From NCBI GenBank assembly GCA_017614095.1, contig JAGACN010000137.1, positions 1 through 5,955 on the forward strand: DNA of 5,955 nt, written 5' to 3'. The translations under genes and the position numbers were made by a program. The stretch's first letter is position 1. Every line of letters begins with the position of its first letter. A model generated the notes under the pieces. The model made no database searches. It worked only from the letters and a program-made list of their open reading frames with translations, and was not told the origin of the DNA. This DNA comes from Clostridia bacterium. GTDB taxonomy: Bacteria > Bacillota_A > Clostridia > Oscillospirales > CAG-382. Shown piece by piece: positions 4,373 to 5,955 of the stretch.

Positions 4373-5647
4373 ATGTCCGAAAAAGAACGCGTTGCCCAAT
4401 TGACCGAACAGGCGAAAAAAGGAGATACGGGCGCCTTCGAAGAGCTGTATACGCTCTTTGAAAAACGGCTGTATTATTTCTGCCTGCACCTTTTGAACGA
4501 CGAGGACGAGGCCGTGTCCGTCACGAAGGACACGTTCGTATACGCATGGAAGAACATCCGCTCTATGCCCTCCACTCAGACTTTCTACCAGTGGCCGTGC
4601 GGAAACGCCTTCTATTTTGCGCAAAACACGCGCATGTCCCGGCGGGGTGCCGCTTTCTCCGTTCAGCCCGGAGACGGGAACGACACCTTCTACGATATGA
4701 TGATCAAGACCCGGCTGCCCTCTCAGGAGCCCGCGGTCAAACGCAGCGATCTGAACGCGGTCAGCAATCTGCTGGCCAATCTGCCCGACAGCGAACGCAT
4801 CTGCGTTCTGCTGCACGACTACGCCGGATTCGGCGTGGAAGCGACCGCCACCATCGCCAACTGCACGGAAGACGCAGTCAAGTGCCACGTCTACAACGGA
4901 CGGACCGCCATCCGCGACGGGCTTGAGACCCGCGACCCGGGCGCCGGGGACACCTTCTTTCCCTTCCTGCCCCGCCTCTTGAAAACCTGCGGGAAGCACT
5001 GCCCGGTGCCGCCCGAAGTAGTGGAAGGCGTGCGTGCCGTCCTTGCCGGCCGGATGGAGGAATCGTCCTATTCGAATTCCGTTCCGGACGTCCCGGACGC
5101 AGACGGAAAGCCGGACCGCGGAAAACTGATCACCATCATCTGCATCATTCTGGGCGTCGTCGTGCTGGCCGGCGGCATTTACCTGGTCTGGCTGTTTTCC
5201 AACCGGTTCGATCCGACTCCCGCGCCCTCTTCTTCGGAACCGGCCGAATCGACGGTTTCCGAAATCCCGACCTCGACCGCCGAACCGTCCGAGCCGTCCG
5301 CCGCTGAAAGCAGCGAACCGGTATCCGACGAATCCTCCGCTTCGACGGAATCGTCCGAGGCGTCGCAATCCGAGTCCAGCGAACCGGCCGAAAGCAGCGA
5401 GACCTCCGCGGAGACGTCCGCCGAAACGTCGCAGGAGCCCGCCGTAAAGACCGGAACCACGACCGACAACCTGCGGCTGCGCAGTTCGCCCGACACGACC
5501 AAGAACAACATCCTGACCACCATTCCTGCCGGAACGAAGATCACTATCCTGGATTCCGTGAAAGACGCTTCCGGTACCGTCTGGTATCACGCACGCTACC
5601 TGACGTACGAAGGATACTGCTCATCGGACTACGTGATCGTCTACTGA
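4373..5647 (+). CDS. Membrane-tethered ECF-sigma-like protein with extracellular SH3b domain
   Basis: A 424-residue protein. Residues about 10-66 match ECF sigma region 2 (AKKGDTGAFEELY, then DEDEAVSVTKDTFVYAWKNI, the core-polymerase binding helix). Residues 132-184 match region 4 (LPDSERICVLLHDYAGFGVEATATIA... with a helix-turn-helix). Between them the promoter-melting part (about 70-92) is loosely conserved. After a stretch with C206 and C210, residues 252-275 form one strong transmembrane helix preceded by Arg and Lys, predicting a cytoplasmic N terminus. Residues 280-356 are a Ser/Glu/Pro/Thr-rich linker and 357-424 an SH3b domain ending in YEGY...DYVIVY. The protein thus joins a possible DNA-binding transcription factor to an outside binding module with no separate anti-sigma factor. 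It may act as a sensor, or the sigma part may be degenerate. The start is set by the promoter at 4307-4335 and GGAG at 4361. It ends in TGA, 41 bases before the aldolase gene, with no terminator between, so the two may be co-transcribed. Confidence 0.85.
   Translation: MSEKERVAQLTEQAKKGDTGAFEELYTLFEKRLYYFCLHLLNDEDEAVSVTKDTFVYAWKNIRSMPSTQTFYQWPCGNAFYFAQNTRMSRRGAAFSVQPGDGNDTFYDMMIKTRLPSQEPAVKRSDLNAVSNLLANLPDSERICVLLHDYAGFGVEATATIANCTEDAVKCHVYNGRTAIRDGLETRDPGAGDTFFPFLPRLLKTCGKHCPVPPEVVEGVRAVLAGRMEESSYSNSVPDVPDADGKPDRGKLITIICIILGVVVLAGGIYLVWLFSNRFDPTPAPSSSEPAESTVSEIPTSTAEPSEPSAAESSEPVSDESSASTESSEASQSESSEPAESSETSAETSAETSQEPAVKTGTTTDNLRLRSSPDTTKNNILTTIPAGTKITILDSVKDASGTVWYHARYLTYEGYCSSDYVIVY
5210..5440 (+). 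repeat. Low-complexity Ser/Glu/Pro linker coding region
   Basis: Residues 280-356 of the sigma-like protein consist almost wholly of Ser, Glu, Pro, Thr and Ala, with recurring SSEP, ESSE and ETSA units. Such linkers span the cell wall in Gram-positive surface proteins and may be glycosylated. The long open frames on the opposite strand here are by-products of this composition. Confidence 0.85.
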
Positions 5648-5688
5648 TCCTTTGCAAGAAAAAACACAACATAAAGGAGTACCTCATT

Positions 5689-5955
5689 ATGCCACTCGTC
5701 ACATCCAAAGACATGTTCGCGAAAGCCTACAACGGCGGATACGCCATCGGCGCTTTCAACGTCAACAACATGGAAATCGTCCAGGCGATCACCGAAGCCT
5801 GCTCCGAAGAGCACGCTCCGGTCATTCTCCAGGTTTCCAAAGGCGCCCGCGCCTATGCCAACCACACCTATCTGGTCAAGCTGGTCGAAGCGGCCGTCAT
5901 CAACTGCCCGGACATCCCGATCGTTCTGCATCTGGACCACGGCCCGGATTTCGAG
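5689..5955 (+). CDS. fba: Class II fructose-bisphosphate aldolase, N-terminal part (runs off the window)
   Basis: Cleaves fructose 1,6-bisphosphate into dihydroxyacetone phosphate and glyceraldehyde 3-phosphate in glycolysis, using zinc, in the cytoplasm. The 89 visible residues begin MPLVTSKDMFAKAYNGGYAI and contain GAFNVNN (21-27), PVILQVSKGAR (44-54) and HLDHGPDFE (81-89). In class II aldolases the Asp and His of LDHG (D83, H84) are the catalytic acid and a zinc ligand. The family is usually about 280-310 residues, so roughly two thirds are missing beyond the window. AAAGGAG at 5673-5679 lies 9 bases before the ATG. The gene follows the sigma-like gene by 41 bases on the same strand. Its substrate is the product of the phosphofructokinase encoded nearby on the other strand. 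Confidence 0.95.
   Translation, partial: MPLVTSKDMFAKAYNGGYAIGAFNVNNMEIVQAITEACSEEHAPVILQVSKGARAYANHTYLVKLVEAAVINCPDIPIVLHLDHGPDFE

Noticed and set aside
4367..5590. 407-codon minus-strand open frame opposite the sigma-like gene
   Set aside because: Gly/Arg/Phe-rich composition typical of the antisense of a GC-rich Ser/Glu gene; no recognisable domain.

Overview
The window looks like a piece of a moderately GC-rich Clostridia chromosome, probably an anaerobic gut- or rumen-type Oscillospirales/Ruminococcaceae-like bacterium. This placement is an inference from three things: a PPi-type phosphofructokinase, a secreted cell-wall hydrolase ending in a dockerin-like module with bacterial Ig-like and SH3 domains, and a clostridial-style class II aldolase. 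No rRNA or other marker gene is present to fix the taxonomy.

Layout from left to right. Positions 1-225 are AT-rich and form one end of an IS200/IS605-type insertion sequence. It carries the first 33 codons of a leftward tnpA, its promoter, and a subterminal hairpin preceded by an AAAG guide-like tetranucleotide and a TTAC flank, as in IS608. A strong stem-loop at 245-277 then terminates the leftward gene next to it. Positions 317-2845 (minus) encode an 842-residue secreted glucosaminidase-type hydrolase with two Big2-like domains, three SH3b-like domains, two Asp-Pro spacers and a dockerin-like C terminus. Upstream of it on the same strand, 2922-4169 encodes a PPi-dependent phosphofructokinase that is full length except for one in-frame TGA at codon 135. 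A divergent promoter region at about 4170-4372 separates it from a rightward gene, 4373-5647. That gene encodes an ECF-sigma-like cytoplasmic region joined through one transmembrane helix and a Ser/Glu/Pro-rich linker to an extracellular SH3b domain. The 5' end of a class II fructose-bisphosphate aldolase gene follows on the same strand and runs off the window.

Two themes overlap. Two glycolytic genes, phosphofructokinase and aldolase, flank a membrane-tethered sigma-like gene. The SH3b domain of that sigma-like protein resembles the third SH3b domain of the neighbouring secreted hydrolase, with shared WYH and YEGY positions. One reading is that the sigma-like protein senses the same wall or glycan ligand that the hydrolase binds; this is inference. 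The two points most worth checking are the sigma-TM-SH3b fusion and the in-frame TGA in the otherwise intact phosphofructokinase gene.
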